A DNA stretch of 64,000 nt from Dyadobacter sp. 676 (GCF_040448675.1 NZ_CP159289.1:5191001-5255000); one strand, 5' to 3'; counted from the stretch's first letter, positions 36,829 to 46,250 are shown. Numbers and translations: made by a program. Notes: generated by a model from the sequence alone, not told the origin.

Positions 36829-38139
36829 TTATGCCTCTACCGGCTCCAATTGGCCGCTTTCCGCTGCGATTGTCTGTGCTTTTTCGAAATTGATCAATGC
36901 AACGATGGCAGCCACACAAGCAATGGCAACCCCGATGTACATAAATGCCTGCGAGTAACTGATTGAAGTCGATTTGAACAGGAAACCCGCGAGTACCGCG
37001 CCCACGTTACCGCCCGCACCTACGATACCGCTTACGGAACCGATCGCTTTCTGATTAATGAAAGGAACAATCGCATAAGTAGCGCCATTGGCCATTTTCA
37101 AGAACATCGCGAAGCAAAGCATCGTGATCACCGCGCCTACAATGCTGCCGCTTTGCGCGAACAATGCGATGCCGATTCCTTCCAGTACCAGCAGCAATGC
37201 GAGCAGGCGTCCTTTGCCCAGCATTCCCCATTTGTTGCCCACTTTGTCGGCCACGATACCGCCTACGGCGCGGGCGAAGATGTTCATGAAACCGAACGTT
37301 CCGGCGAGGATACCCGCGGTTGCGAGCGAAGTATTGAAGTTTTCGGAGAAATACAATGCAGCCACATTGTCGAAAGTGATCTCGATACCGAAGCATGCCC
37401 CGTAAGCGAGGAACAGCGCCCAGGTGCGCGGGTCGCGCATGGCGATGCCCAATGTGCGTTTGGTTTTGGCAGCTTTCGGGTTTGCAACGGCAAGGTCTTC
37501 GAAGTTCCCTGCCGGAGTGTCTTTGGTAAAGAAGTAGTATACAAATGCGAAGATCAGCAATGCGGCTCCCGGGGTCACCATCGCAATCCTCCAGGCCGAT
37601 TCGGGCAGATAGCCTGCGCCTACGAATGCGGCGAAAATTAATGGCATCACCATGTTCGTAATACCGCCGCCGAGGTTACCCCAGCCGCCGGCTACCGCGT
37701 TGGCCGTTCCGACGATCTTTTTGTCGAACATCACCGAGGTATGGTATTGCGTCACCACAAAAGAAGCGCCGATCACGCCGATGGCGAGGCGGAAAAGCAA
37801 AAAGCCTTCGTATGAATTTACCAAACCGACCGTCATGACCGGGATCGAGCCGAGGCCCAGCAATGCGGTGTACGTTTTACGCGGTCCCCACGAGTCGCAA
37901 AGTTTCCCGATCGCGATGCGGGCAATCACCGTCGCCGCTACGGAAGCGATGATAATGTTACCGATCTGCGGCTTAGTCAATCCCAGGTCGGTTTTGATGA
38001 CGGTCATCAGCGGGGCCAGTCCGAACCATCCGAAAAAACAAAGGAAGAACGCCATCCAGGTCAGGTGGAAGGTACGCATTTGCACGCCCTTGAAGCTGAA
38101 AATATTGAGTTTTTCAAGCGGCTTATTGGTCGTTTCCAT
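36829..38139 (-). CDS. narK: NarK-type nitrate/nitrite MFS transporter
   Basis: 436 residues with about twelve transmembrane helices. NNP-family signatures are clear: FFGWFGLAPLMTVIKTDLGL at helix 1, GNIIIASVAATVIARIAIG, FRLAIGVIGASFVVTQYHTS (nitrate-binding Arg region), ANAVAGGWGNLGGGITNMVM (nitrate signature 1), and the second signature region FGFMNIFARAVGGIVADKVG with a Gly-rich motif VSGIVGAGGNVGAVLAGFLF near 370. It imports nitrate or exchanges it with nitrite across the inner membrane. The next gene upstream on the same strand encodes an outer-membrane channel, 36 bases away. Confidence 0.93.
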   Translation of the reverse strand: METTNKPLEKLNIFSFKGVQMRTFHLTWMAFFLCFFGWFGLAPLMTVIKTDLGLTKPQIGNIIIASVAATVIARIAIGKLCDSWGPRKTYTALLGLGSIPVMTVGLVNSYEGFLLFRLAIGVIGASFVVTQYHTSVMFDKKIVGTANAVAGGWGNLGGGITNMVMPLIFAAFVGAGYLPESAWRIAMVTPGAALLIFAFVYYFFTKDTPAGNFEDLAVANPKAAKTKRTLGIAMRDPRTWALFLAYGACFGIEITFDNVAALYFSENFNTSLATAGILAGTFGFMNIFARAVGGIVADKVGNKWGMLGKGRLLALLLVLEGIGIALFAQSGSIVGAVITMLCFAMFLKMANGATYAIVPFINQKAIGSVSGIVGAGGNVGAVLAGFLFKSTSISYSQAFMYIGVAIACVAAIVALINFEKAQTIAAESGQLEPVEA

Positions 38140-38175
38140 AGTAATAAGAGTTTGAAAGTGATGGTTATGACAGAC

Positions 38176-39535
38176 TTATTTCAGGAATTCGGGCTTGATA
38201 TTGATCATCAGGTAAGCCCAGTTGGACATTTTCTGCGGATTTTTCACGCCTTTCACCTGCGCGAGGCTGTTGGTCGAGAAAAAGGTGCAGTAGCCGCCCT
38301 GGAAGCTGATGGTCTTCGTGAGATTGTAGTTGGCGATAATATCGAGCTCTTCGCCGAAGCTGGATGAAAGTTTCTGATTGTCAGCTACACGCACTGCGGC
38401 TGCGCTGGCGAAATGATGCAGGTCGGTGTTGATCGAAAGCTTTTCAGAGGCTTTGATGGTCGTATTGATGTAAAAATCCGAAAGCCCGCCCTTGCCGAAG
38501 CCGTTAGCGGCATAGAAGTAATCCATTTGTCCCCAAAACTTGTGCGGCGTGCCGTAAAGCGGGTCGAATGTGTGGTTCTTGGCCGAACCGGTAGCTGTGC
38601 CGGAGGTGTAGTCGAAGCCGGGACCAATGGAAAATACCCGGTTCATCGCATACATCCCCCGGACAGAATACATATAAGCGCTTAGCGACGCACCGTCTTT
38701 ATCTTTACCGGTCTGATAAAAAGCATTGGCCGTCACAGTCCAGTTTTTGCCCAGTCTGGTTTGGAGGTAAGGCCCGAAAGTAATCCGGCTCCGCACGCCG
38801 TTGGTCAGTTTCTTCACGCCGGCCGTATCCAGTATATATTTCTGAAAATCGTCCTTTACAATGAGGAAAGAGGCATTTCCCTGTTTTAATTTTTTGCCCA
38901 AAAACAGAAATTGCAGCGACTTGTACATTGTCCCGATGCCGTTAGTTCCGGCTGTGTAGCCTACGGGCACGCCATCATATAAAGTACCGGTTTTGAGCTC
39001 ACGGTTTTGGTTATACGCGACTCCCAGATGTGCGGTAAAGCCATTGAAACCGTACTTGATCAAGGCCGCATCGTGGCGCCGCGCCTGTTGCAGCCAGTCG
39101 AGGTTACCGAGTACACGGCTGTCGTCATAGAGCAGTTCCTGCCGCCCGATTTTTAATGCGAACTCTTTACCCAGCTTTGTCTGGTTGGTATCCAGCAAGC
39201 TGATCTCCCCCCCAGGCTTCGTGCAGCATCAACCCATTCATCGCTGAATTGGTAATGCGGTTGTTGGTGGAAGCATCCTGTCCCCAAACACGTACATCCT
39301 GCACGGCAATGAAAAACTGCGTCCGGTAACCCTTGTAGCCGGCATTCAGCCGGGTACGCTGGGAAGTGAAAAAGGCCGGCTTTTCGCCCTTGGAAAGCAT
39401 AGCGCCTTGTCCGTCAAGCAACTCCGTCCGGGTCCGTAGTTGGCCCGAAAGGCTGAACTGCGCCAATGTCCGCGTCGGCGCAAGCAAGCCGGTCGCGGTA
39501 ATACCCAGCAAAAGGAGGTAAACAGCTTTTCTCAT
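38176..39535 (-). CDS. alginate_exp-type outer membrane beta-barrel protein, frameshifted at a C/G run
   Basis: Starts MRKAVYLLLLGITATGLLAP (signal peptide). The first 120 residues (FSLSGQLRTRTELLDGQ, FTSQRTRLNAGYKGYRTQFF, QDVRVWGQDASTNN) and the rest (EFALKIGRQELLYDDSRVLG, IKYGFNGFTAHLGVAYNQN) are typical of the alginate-export-like barrel family. The frame breaks at seven C on the plus strand (39206-39212); with six it reads LHEAWGEISLLDTNQ, giving 452 residues. In Bacteroidota this gene is regularly found next to narK and nitrate reductase, so a nitrate/nitrite porin role is plausible but inferred. The C-terminus (YLMINIKPEFLK) ends in a strand as expected for a barrel. Confidence 0.82.
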
Positions 39536-39571
39536 TGTGATTATGTTTAGGTTGGAGTGAAAGCAAGCGGT

Positions 39572-40330
39572 TCAAAAAGCCATCTGCATGTTTTGCAGGT
39601 ATTCCAATGCATAAGCCGGGCTAAGGGCCACTACTTCGCCCATCACCATGATCGCCGGCGTACCGATGCCGCTCTCGCGTACGAGACGGGGCATCTCCCA
39701 AACCTGTCCGACCACACTCTTCTCGTCTGGCCTGGTGCCGTTCTGAATCACGGCCATCGGCAAATGTCCGCGTCCGAAGTGTTTGTATAATGCGCAAATC
39801 TCTTCCAGTTTATTCAAACCCATTAAAACAATGACCGTCGCTCTCGACTGAGCTGCCAGCCGGAGATCGTCCGAGAGTTCGCCGTTCTGCGTTGTGCCGG
39901 TAATCACCCAAAAGCTCTCGCTTACCCCGCGGCGGGTAACCGGTACACCGAGTGAAGCCGGAACTGCGATGCTGCTGGAAATGCCTGGTACCATTTCGCA
40001 AACGATGTCGTGGTCCTGCGCATATTCGATCTCCTCATGCCCGCGGCCGAACACGAAAGGGTCGCCGCCTTTGAGCCGTACGACATGACCGCGCTTGCGG
40101 GCGAGGCGGACGATCAGGCCGTTGATCTCGTCCTGCGAGAAGGAAGGGTTCCCCACTTTCTTACCTACATACATCTTCAATGCGTGGGCTGGTGCAAATT
40201 CCAGGAATGCGGCGTTGGCGAGCTCGTCGTACAGCACCACATCTGCGGATTGCAATGCGTGCATGCCTTTGAGTGTGATCAGTTCGCTGTCGCCAGGACC
40301 GGCTCCTACCAGTGTCAGTTTCGCTTCCAT
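39572..40330 (-). CDS. cobA: uroporphyrinogen-III C-methyltransferase (SUMT)
   Basis: 252 residues with the SUMT signatures LVGAGPGDSELITLKGMHAL, VLYDELAN, VRLKGGDPFVFGRGHEEIE, GISSSIAVPASLGVPVTRRG and VIVLMGLNKLEEIC. It transfers two methyl groups from SAM to uroporphyrinogen III, giving precorrin-2, the precursor of siroheme. Siroheme is the cofactor of NirB encoded divergently 275 bases away, which explains its place here. No CysG-type oxidase/chelatase domain is fused, so those steps must be supplied elsewhere. First gene of the minus-strand nitrate transcript. Confidence 0.93.
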   Translation of the reverse strand: MEAKLTLVGAGPGDSELITLKGMHALQSADVVLYDELANAAFLEFAPAHALKMYVGKKVGNPSFSQDEINGLIVRLARKRGHVVRLKGGDPFVFGRGHEEIEYAQDHDIVCEMVPGISSSIAVPASLGVPVTRRGVSESFWVITGTTQNGELSDDLRLAAQSRATVIVLMGLNKLEEICALYKHFGRGHLPMAVIQNGTRPDEKSVVGQVWEMPRLVRESGIGTPAIMVMGEVVALSPAYALEYLQNMQMAF

Positions 40331-40605
40331 CTCTTATATATAATAGGGTGAATATTAGAAATGTACTATATATAGTATTTTGTAACTATATCAATTATTG
40401 GTTCAAATTTACTAGTCAAATTTTATAAAACAATCATTTTGCCAAAATTTATGTTTGTTTTTAATCATAAACACGAATTAAAAGTTAGGAATTTAGAAAA
40501 ACACGATTTACTTTTGACTTATCGAAAAAGTGATAACACACTCGCAATATTTGAATAGTGCAATAAAATAATTATGTTTTCACAAATAAATAGTTATTAA
40601 TTACT
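40331..40605. promoter_or_regulatory. divergent AT-rich promoter region between cobA and nirB
   Basis: 275 bases of very AT-rich sequence. It contains a perfect 14-bp palindrome TACTATATATAGTA (40364-40377) and an inverted repeat TTATC/GATAA (40519-40536, spacer of eight) that resembles a Crp/Fnr-like dyad. The NarL-type regulator encoded at 45.6 kb is a candidate controller; no site assignment can be made from sequence alone. Confidence 0.5.
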
Positions 40606-43122
40606 ATGAAAGCTGTTTCAAACACCCGGGTCGTCGTAGTTGGCAATGGTATGGTGGGCTACAAATTCTGTGAAAAGCTCCTCTCGAGAAAAAAAGACGG
40701 ACAGGATTTTACCATCACTGTATTTGGTGAAGAACCCCGTGCTGCCTATGACAGAGTACATTTGAGCGAGTTTTTCGCAGGCAAGACGGCAGATGACCTT
40801 TCAATGGCCGGCGCCGACTGGTATGCCGAAAACGGGATACGGCTGTTTTTGTCCGATCCGATAGTCGATATCGACCGGGAAGAGAAACTGGTGCGTTCGC
40901 ACCATGGACATATAGTATATTATGACTACCTTATTATGGCTACCGGTTCAGGGGCATTCGTTCCGTCGATTCCGGGTGTCGAAAAGGACGGGGTGTTTGT
41001 GTACCGCACCATCGAGGATCTGGAACTGATCCAGTCGTATGCAAAAAAAGCCAGAAAAGGTGCTGTGCTCGGTGGCGGTTTGTTGGGCCTCGAAGCGGCG
41101 AAAGCATTGCTGGACCTGGGCTTGGAAGAAGCGCACGTAGTAGAATTCGCCCCGCGCCTCATGCCGCGGCAGATCGACGACGCCGGCTCACGCATGCTGC
41201 AAAGCCAGCTCGAATCCCTTGGCTTGCAAATACATTTATCGAAAAGTACACAGGAAATCAAAGGCGACGACCGCATTGAAGGGATGCAGTTTGCCGATAA
41301 TAGTTTCCTCGACGTGGATATGCTCGTGATTTCGGCGGGTATCCGTCCGCGTGATGAGGTTGCCAAAATTGCGGGACTCGAAACCCACCCACGTGGCGGT
41401 ATCGTGGTGAATAACCAATTGCAAACTTCCGATCCATTCATTTTCGCGATCGGCGAATGCGCATTGGCACATCATATGATCTACGGCCTCATCGCGCCGG
41501 GCTATGAAATGGCCGACGTGGTAGCGACGATGCTGACCGGCGGCGAGAAGGAGTTCTTGCCTTATGACATGTCGACCAAGCTGAAACTCATCGGTACTGA
41601 CGTGGCGAGCTTCGGCGACCCGTTCGTGGAAGAGCCTGCTTGCCGCACAATCCGTTACGAAAACAAGGCCAAAGGCATTTATAAACGTATCAATGTAAGC
41701 ACCGACGGCAAAACTTTGCTGGGCGGGATCCTCGTGGGGGAGGCAGAGCAATATAATATGCTCCTGCAAACCTGCAAGAATAAAACCATTCTCCCGCCCG
41801 ACTCCGAAGACTTGATCCTGGGCTCCCGCGGAGGCGAGGAAGTGGGCGCGGGCGTCATGAGCCTGCCCGACGACGCGCTCATATGTTCGTGCGAGGCGGT
41901 TACGAAAGGCATGATTTGCCACGAGGTAGGTGAAAACGGCCATCACACCGTGGACGCATTGAAGAAGTGCTGCAAGGCCGGCACCGGCTGCGGCGGATGT
42001 GTCCCGATGGTGAAAGACCTGATCGCAGGCGTCATGAAAGAAAAAGGCGTTTATGTCCGTAATGTGATCTGCGAGCATTTCGATTATTCGCGCCAGGAAT
42101 TGCTGGATTTGGTGAAAATGAATGGGTTGAGGACTTACGGTGCGGTGCTTGACCACTATGGCAAGGGCGATGGCTGCGAGGTCTGTAAGCCGCTTGTGGC
42201 CTCCGTGCTAGCCAGTCTTTGGAATGAAAATATCCTCGAAAAAGACCGTGCGGTCGTGCAGGATTCGAACGACCGTTATCTGGCAAACATTCAGAAAGGC
42301 GGTACGTACTCGGTAGTTCCGCGGATTCCGGGCGGGGAAATCACGCCCGAAAAACTGATCGTGATCGGTCAGGTAGCGCAGAAATACGGCTTGTATACCA
42401 AAATCACCGGCGGCCAGCGCATCGACCTCTTCGGTGCGCACCTGGGCGACCTGCCGGATATCTGGGAAGAGCTGATAGGTGCAGGCTTTGAAAGCGGCCA
42501 TGCCTATGGAAAGTCTTTGAGAACGGTAAAAAGCTGTGTGGGCTCCACCTGGTGCCGTTTCGGGGTGCAGGATTCGGTATCATTTGCGATTGAAGTAGAA
42601 GAACGCTACAAGGGCCTGCGCTCCCCGCATAAGTTGAAATCGGCGGTATCGGGCTGTGTACGGGAATGTGCCGAGGCCCAAAGCAAGGATTTTGGAATAA
42701 TTGCTACCGAAAAGGGCTGGAACCTGTTCGTGTGTGGCAACGGCGGCGCCAAACCTCAGCATGCGCAGCTGCTCGCCAGCGACGTCGACAAGGAAACCTG
42801 TCTGCGCCTCATCGACCGTTTTCTGATGTTCTATATCAAAACGGCCGACCCACTGACCCGTACTGCAACCTGGCTCAACAAAATGGAGGGTGGTATGAAC
42901 TACCTGAAAGCCGTGGTTGTGGACGACGTGCTGGGCATCGCCGACGAACTGGAACGCGATATGCAAAACCTCATCGACGTCTATAAATGCGAATGGCGCG
43001 AGGTGGTGGAAAGTCCCGAGCTCCGCAAACGCTTTACGCATTTCGTGAACACCCCGATGAAAGACCCGAGCGTATCGTTCGCGGAAATGCGCGAGCAGAA
43101 ACGGGCTACCGAATGGGCATAG
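40606..43122 (+). CDS. nirB: NADH-dependent nitrite reductase large subunit NirB
   Basis: 838 residues, normal for NirB. Order of domains: FAD/NAD(P) oxidoreductase (1-400; VVVVGNGMVGYKFCEKLL, GAVLGGGLLGLEAAKALLDL), a BFD-type 2Fe-2S domain with LICSCEAVTKGM (Cys ~426) and CCKAGTGCGGCVPM, a second BFD-like part (GDGCEVCKPLVASVL), the nitrite/sulfite reductase half-domain (ITGGQRIDLFGAHLGDLPD), and the 4Fe-4S/siroheme domain (CVGSTWCRFGVQDS near 642, then SGCVRECAEAQ). It reduces nitrite to ammonium with NADH in the cytoplasm. NirD follows beyond a tandem repeat array; siroheme comes from the divergent cobA. The N-terminal domain is clearly related to the flavoprotein part of the nitrate reductase at 33-36.6 kb. 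Confidence 0.95.
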   Translation: MKAVSNTRVVVVGNGMVGYKFCEKLLSRKKDGQDFTITVFGEEPRAAYDRVHLSEFFAGKTADDLSMAGADWYAENGIRLFLSDPIVDIDREEKLVRSHHGHIVYYDYLIMATGSGAFVPSIPGVEKDGVFVYRTIEDLELIQSYAKKARKGAVLGGGLLGLEAAKALLDLGLEEAHVVEFAPRLMPRQIDDAGSRMLQSQLESLGLQIHLSKSTQEIKGDDRIEGMQFADNSFLDVDMLVISAGIRPRDEVAKIAGLETHPRGGIVVNNQLQTSDPFIFAIGECALAHHMIYGLIAPGYEMADVVATMLTGGEKEFLPYDMSTKLKLIGTDVASFGDPFVEEPACRTIRYENKAKGIYKRINVSTDGKTLLGGILVGEAEQYNMLLQTCKNKTILPPDSEDLILGSRGGEEVGAGVMSLPDDALICSCEAVTKGMICHEVGENGHHTVDALKKCCKAGTGCGGCVPMVKDLIAGVMKEKGVYVRNVICEHFDYSRQELLDLVKMNGLRTYGAVLDHYGKGDGCEVCKPLVASVLASLWNENILEKDRAVVQDSNDRYLANIQKGGTYSVVPRIPGGEITPEKLIVIGQVAQKYGLYTKITGGQRIDLFGAHLGDLPDIWEELIGAGFESGHAYGKSLRTVKSCVGSTWCRFGVQDSVSFAIEVEERYKGLRSPHKLKSAVSGCVRECAEAQSKDFGIIATEKGWNLFVCGNGGAKPQHAQLLASDVDKETCLRLIDRFLMFYIKTADPLTRTATWLNKMEGGMNYLKAVVVDDVLGIADELERDMQNLIDVYKCEWREVVESPELRKRFTHFVNTPMKDPSVSFAEMREQKRATEWA

Positions 43123-43160
43123 CGCCGGGGTATCCATGGCGCATTGCCGGCTTCCCGGCC

Positions 43161-43570
43161 GCGCTGCCCGTCGGCTGAAGCCAACGGAAATGGATTGAAA
43201 TGAAAATCCATTGCCCGCGCTATCCGTCGGCTGAAGCCAACGGAAATGGATTGAAATGAAAATCCATTGCCCGCGCTATCCGTCGGCTGAAGCCAACGGA
43301 AATGGATTGAAAATGAAAATCCAATGCCCGCGCTGCCCGTCGGCTGAAGCCAACGGAAATGGATTGAAAATAAAAATCCCATTGCCCGCGCTGCCCGTCG
43401 GCTGAAGCCGACGGAAATGGATTGAAAATAAAAATCCAATGCCCGCGCTGCCCGTCGGCTGAAGCCAACGGAAATAGATTGAAATGAAAAATCCCATTGC
43501 CCGCGCTGCCCGTCGGCTGAAGCCAACGGAAATGGATTGAAATGAAAAATCCCATTGCCCCGGGTTTTAA
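43161..43570. repeat. seven ~57-bp tandem repeats, each with two hairpins, between nirB and nirD
   Basis: CGTCGGCTGAAGCC recurs at 43169, 43225, 43281, 43338, 43396, 43453 and 43511, i.e. periods of 56, 56, 57, 58, 57 and 58. Each unit holds one stem CCGTCGGCT/AGCCAACGG and one AATGGATT/AATCCATT. Open frames across the array on the minus strand (up to 181 codons) are simply translated repeats. The array fills the 533-base gap 43123-43656. Confidence 0.95.
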
Positions 43571-43590
43571 CCCGGGGATCAATAGCAAAT
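43545..43590. repeat. palindromic repeat element, copy B (inverted relative to 36663-36712)
   Basis: AAAAATCCCATTG followed by CCCCGGGTTTTAACCCGGGG and ATCAATAGCAAAT. It is the reverse complement of the element at 36663-36712 with few differences. A further, weaker version of the CCGGGTTT/AACCCGGGG hairpin lies at 43612-43629. Confidence 0.8.
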
Positions 43591-43656
43591 CAATAGCAAA
43601 GATTTTTAAATCCGGGTTTCAACCCGGGGAGGCACAACGATCAACTTTAGAGCAAA

Positions 43657-44010
43657 ATGGAAACGATCACCGACACAATCAATGCAGTAACCTGGCACAT
43701 GGCGTGCTATGTCGACGATATCCCCGAAGACGGCGGGGGCTGCGCGTTTATCAGTGGCAAGCAAATTGCCATTTACAACTTTGCGCGAAGAGGGGAATGG
43801 TATGCGACCGACAACCAATGCCCGCATCGCCAGCAAATGGCCCTTTCCCGTGGAATGATCGGCAGCCACGGGGAAGAACCGAAGGTAGCTTGTCCTTTTC
43901 ATAAAAAAACCTTTTCATTGCAAACCGGACAGTGTCTGAACGACGACGAATACCGGATCAATACTTTCCCGGTGATGGTGAAAGAGAACCGGGTTTACGT
44001 AGGTTTGTAG
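43657..44010 (+). CDS. nirD: nitrite reductase small subunit NirD (Rieske-like)
   Basis: 117 residues. A Rieske 2Fe-2S fold with both ligand pairs: CPHRQQMAL (C-x-H) and CPFHKKTF (C-x-x-H) separated by SRGMIGSHGEEPKVA; the final part QCLNDDEYRINTFPVMVKEN also matches NirD. Many NirD proteins lack the iron ligands, but these are kept here, so a cluster is likely. It partners NirB in NADH-dependent nitrite reduction. It lies 534 bases after nirB, separated by the tandem repeat array, so joint transcription through the repeats is uncertain. Two GGGG/CCCC hairpins precede its start. Confidence 0.88.
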   Translation: METITDTINAVTWHMACYVDDIPEDGGGCAFISGKQIAIYNFARRGEWYATDNQCPHRQQMALSRGMIGSHGEEPKVACPFHKKTFSLQTGQCLNDDEYRINTFPVMVKENRVYVGL

Positions 44011-44128
44011 TCGTTGTGGCGGAACGGCGTGCAGCGGCTCCCAGGGCATCGATACCTCCGCGACTGTCCGGTCGCAGACAAGTTCACCAACCCGGGGTTA
44101 TCCCCGCTTCCGGCCTTCGGCCCTGTAA

Positions 44129-45559
44129 ATGGAAAGACTCGATAAACGCGTAGCCGGTAGTCTGACGCGATTTTACGTAGTAGCATTGTGCGTTGTAGCC
44201 CTGCTCACCGTAAGTGGCCTGTTTCTGATCAGGCGAACGATCCGGAACCTCAACCACGACAGTCGCGTGGTAAATGTCGCCGGCCGCCAGCGAATGCTCA
44301 GCCAGCGGCTTACCAAGCTGGCAATTCTGAAAGTCAACGGCATTGGACACCGCGATTCGGTTGATTTTGCAGCGCTGCTCGGACTCTGGAAGGACAGCCA
44401 TGAGGCACTTTTAGCGAAGAAGCTATCCGTCGACAAGGGTTTCGTTACCTGGAAAAGTCCGGCCCTCGATACCATGTTTCGCGAAATGGGACCTGTTTTC
44501 GATGGGATTTACGACAATTTCCGGATTATCGGCAGCGACTCTTCCGAACTTGCCGAAAAGCGGCGGGCACTGGATGAGGTATTGCTTAGCGAACCGAAGT
44601 TCCTGGCCCGGATGGACCGCATCGTGTTCCAGTTCGATAAGGAGAGCTTCGAAAGGCTCGAAAACCTCGAACGCATAGAATGGATACTCGATTTGATGAC
44701 TATTCTCGTGCTGGTCGCCGAAGGATTGCTGATTTTCAGGCCGGTAGTGAACACGACACGCCGGGTGGTGAGGATGCTCACCGAGTCGGAGGATGCATTG
44801 CAGCTCTCCAACCGGAAGTTGAAAGAGGCAAATATCCAGCTTGTGGAAACGCAGAAAGAGCTGCTGCGCCTCGAAGAAGAAAAATACGAGCTGCAACTCG
44901 CCGAAGACCGGGTAAGGGCCGGTGCGTTGATAGAAGGCCAGGAGGAGGAACGGAAACGTTTTGCATTGGAGCTGCACGACGGAATTGGCCAGATGCTGAC
45001 CGGCCTGAAACTACACGCCGAGAAGCTGAAAGCGGTTCAGTTTCACGACGAAAAACACCGGAAACGCTTCGATCAGCTTGTGGTGCTCATTCAGGATATC
45101 ATCCAGACAACGAGGCAAATATCGTTCAATTTAATGCCGTCCGTTTTGAGCGATTTCGGCCTGGCGTCGGCGTTGAAATTGCTTTGTCAGCAAACGGCCG
45201 AGGTATCGGGAATCAGCGTCACATTCGAAGGTGAGACGGCGGACCGTATCCCGATGGGCCGCCCAATGGAAACCGGCCTCTACCGCATTGCCCAGGAAGC
45301 GTTGAACAATGCGGTCAAACATGCGAATGCGGATCAGATCAAGATAAAATTGGAACAAAATAAGAATCGCATCGTTTTGGAAATTGCCGATGACGGAAAA
45401 GGATTTTTAATTAGTAATTTGAAGTCAGAAGAAGGCCAGTTCCTGACCCGCAACGGAATGGAAAACATCCGTACACGGACGCGGCTGCTCAACGGCGAAA
45501 TGCAGATCATTTCCAAAGTGGATAGCGGTACGAGGCTGGTCGTTCAGGTTGATTTATAA
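44129..45559 (+). CDS. NarX-like nitrate/nitrite sensor histidine kinase
   Basis: 476 residues. A first transmembrane helix (VVALCVVALLTVSGLFLI), then a periplasmic PilJ/NarX-type domain with the hallmark RVVNVAGRQRMLSQRLTKLA (P-box-like, where NarX binds nitrate), a second helix near 195 (ILDLMTILVLVAEGLLIF), a coiled coil, a HisKA_3 H-box RFALELHDGIGQMLTGLKLH, and a HATPase with EALNNAVKHANADQIKI and DDGKGF. It lies in the nitrate island, 118 bases after nirD, and is followed by a NarL-type regulator. Sensing of nitrate or nitrite is a strong inference from the P-box-like motif and the neighbours. Confidence 0.88.
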   Translation: MERLDKRVAGSLTRFYVVALCVVALLTVSGLFLIRRTIRNLNHDSRVVNVAGRQRMLSQRLTKLAILKVNGIGHRDSVDFAALLGLWKDSHEALLAKKLSVDKGFVTWKSPALDTMFREMGPVFDGIYDNFRIIGSDSSELAEKRRALDEVLLSEPKFLARMDRIVFQFDKESFERLENLERIEWILDLMTILVLVAEGLLIFRPVVNTTRRVVRMLTESEDALQLSNRKLKEANIQLVETQKELLRLEEEKYELQLAEDRVRAGALIEGQEEERKRFALELHDGIGQMLTGLKLHAEKLKAVQFHDEKHRKRFDQLVVLIQDIIQTTRQISFNLMPSVLSDFGLASALKLLCQQTAEVSGISVTFEGETADRIPMGRPMETGLYRIAQEALNNAVKHANADQIKIKLEQNKNRIVLEIADDGKGFLISNLKSEEGQFLTRNGMENIRTRTRLLNGEMQIISKVDSGTRLVVQVDL

Positions 45560-45587
45560 TGACTTATTGCTGATTAGCTTACGGCTT

Positions 45588-46250
45588 ATGCCCATTCGGA
45601 TTTTAGTTGTGGACGACCATTCGGTAGTGAGGCAGGGCATTATTACCCTGCTCGAAGATGAGGACGACCTGGTGATTGCCGGCGAGGCTTCTGACGGTGA
45701 CGAAGTGTGGGATATGGTCGAAAAAGTAAAGCCCGACGTGATCCTGCTCGACCTGACGATGCCCCGGATGTCCGGACTCGATGTGATCAAACAAATCGTA
45801 CCGGTATTCTCTTCCGTGAAAATATTGGTGTTCAGTATGCATAACAACACCGATTACGTGCTTTCGTCGGCGCTGAACGGAGCTTCGGGATATCTGGAAA
45901 AGGACACCAGCCGCGACGAAATGCTCAGGGCGATCAGGGCTATTGCCAAAGGCGATCTCTATTTCCCGCCGTATGCGTCGTCGGTGATCATTAAGAACCT
46001 GCTTAAACAGCTTGCACGCGTACCCGACACGCGCCCCGCGCAGGAAGAGGCGCAGGAGAAATCCATCTGGAAAATCATTACCCCGCGCGAACAGCAAATC
46101 CTCAAATGCCTCACCGAAGGTATGAGCAGCAAAGACATTGCCGAAAAATTCGATATCAGTTCCAATACGGTCGCCAACCAGCGTGCCAGCATCATGAGAA
46201 AAGCCAATGTGAAAAATACGGCCGAACTTATTAGTCTGGCGATGAAGTAA
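45588..46250 (+). CDS. NarL-type response regulator of the nitrate island
   Basis: 220 residues from ATG 45588 (MPIRILVVDDHSVVRQGIIT), the frame being open to 45549. Receiver domain with acidic pair VVDDHS, phospho-acceptor Asp in VILLDLTMPRMSG, Ser in LVFSMHNN and Lys in YLEKDTSRDE. The LuxR-type DNA-binding domain is ITPREQQILKCLTEGMSSKD and IAEKFDISSNTVANQRASIM. It begins 28 bases after the NarX-like kinase, so they form a two-component pair that likely controls the divergent cobA/nirB promoters. Confidence 0.93.
   Translation: MPIRILVVDDHSVVRQGIITLLEDEDDLVIAGEASDGDEVWDMVEKVKPDVILLDLTMPRMSGLDVIKQIVPVFSSVKILVFSMHNNTDYVLSSALNGASGYLEKDTSRDEMLRAIRAIAKGDLYFPPYASSVIIKNLLKQLARVPDTRPAQEEAQEKSIWKIITPREQQILKCLTEGMSSKDIAEKFDISSNTVANQRASIMRKANVKNTAELISLAMK

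Noticed and set aside
42981..43588. Long minus-strand frames (73-181 codons) with repeated FQSISVGFSRRAARA-like peptides
   Set aside because: They are translations of the ~57-bp tandem array; a near multiple of three in the unit keeps frames open. No start context, no family.
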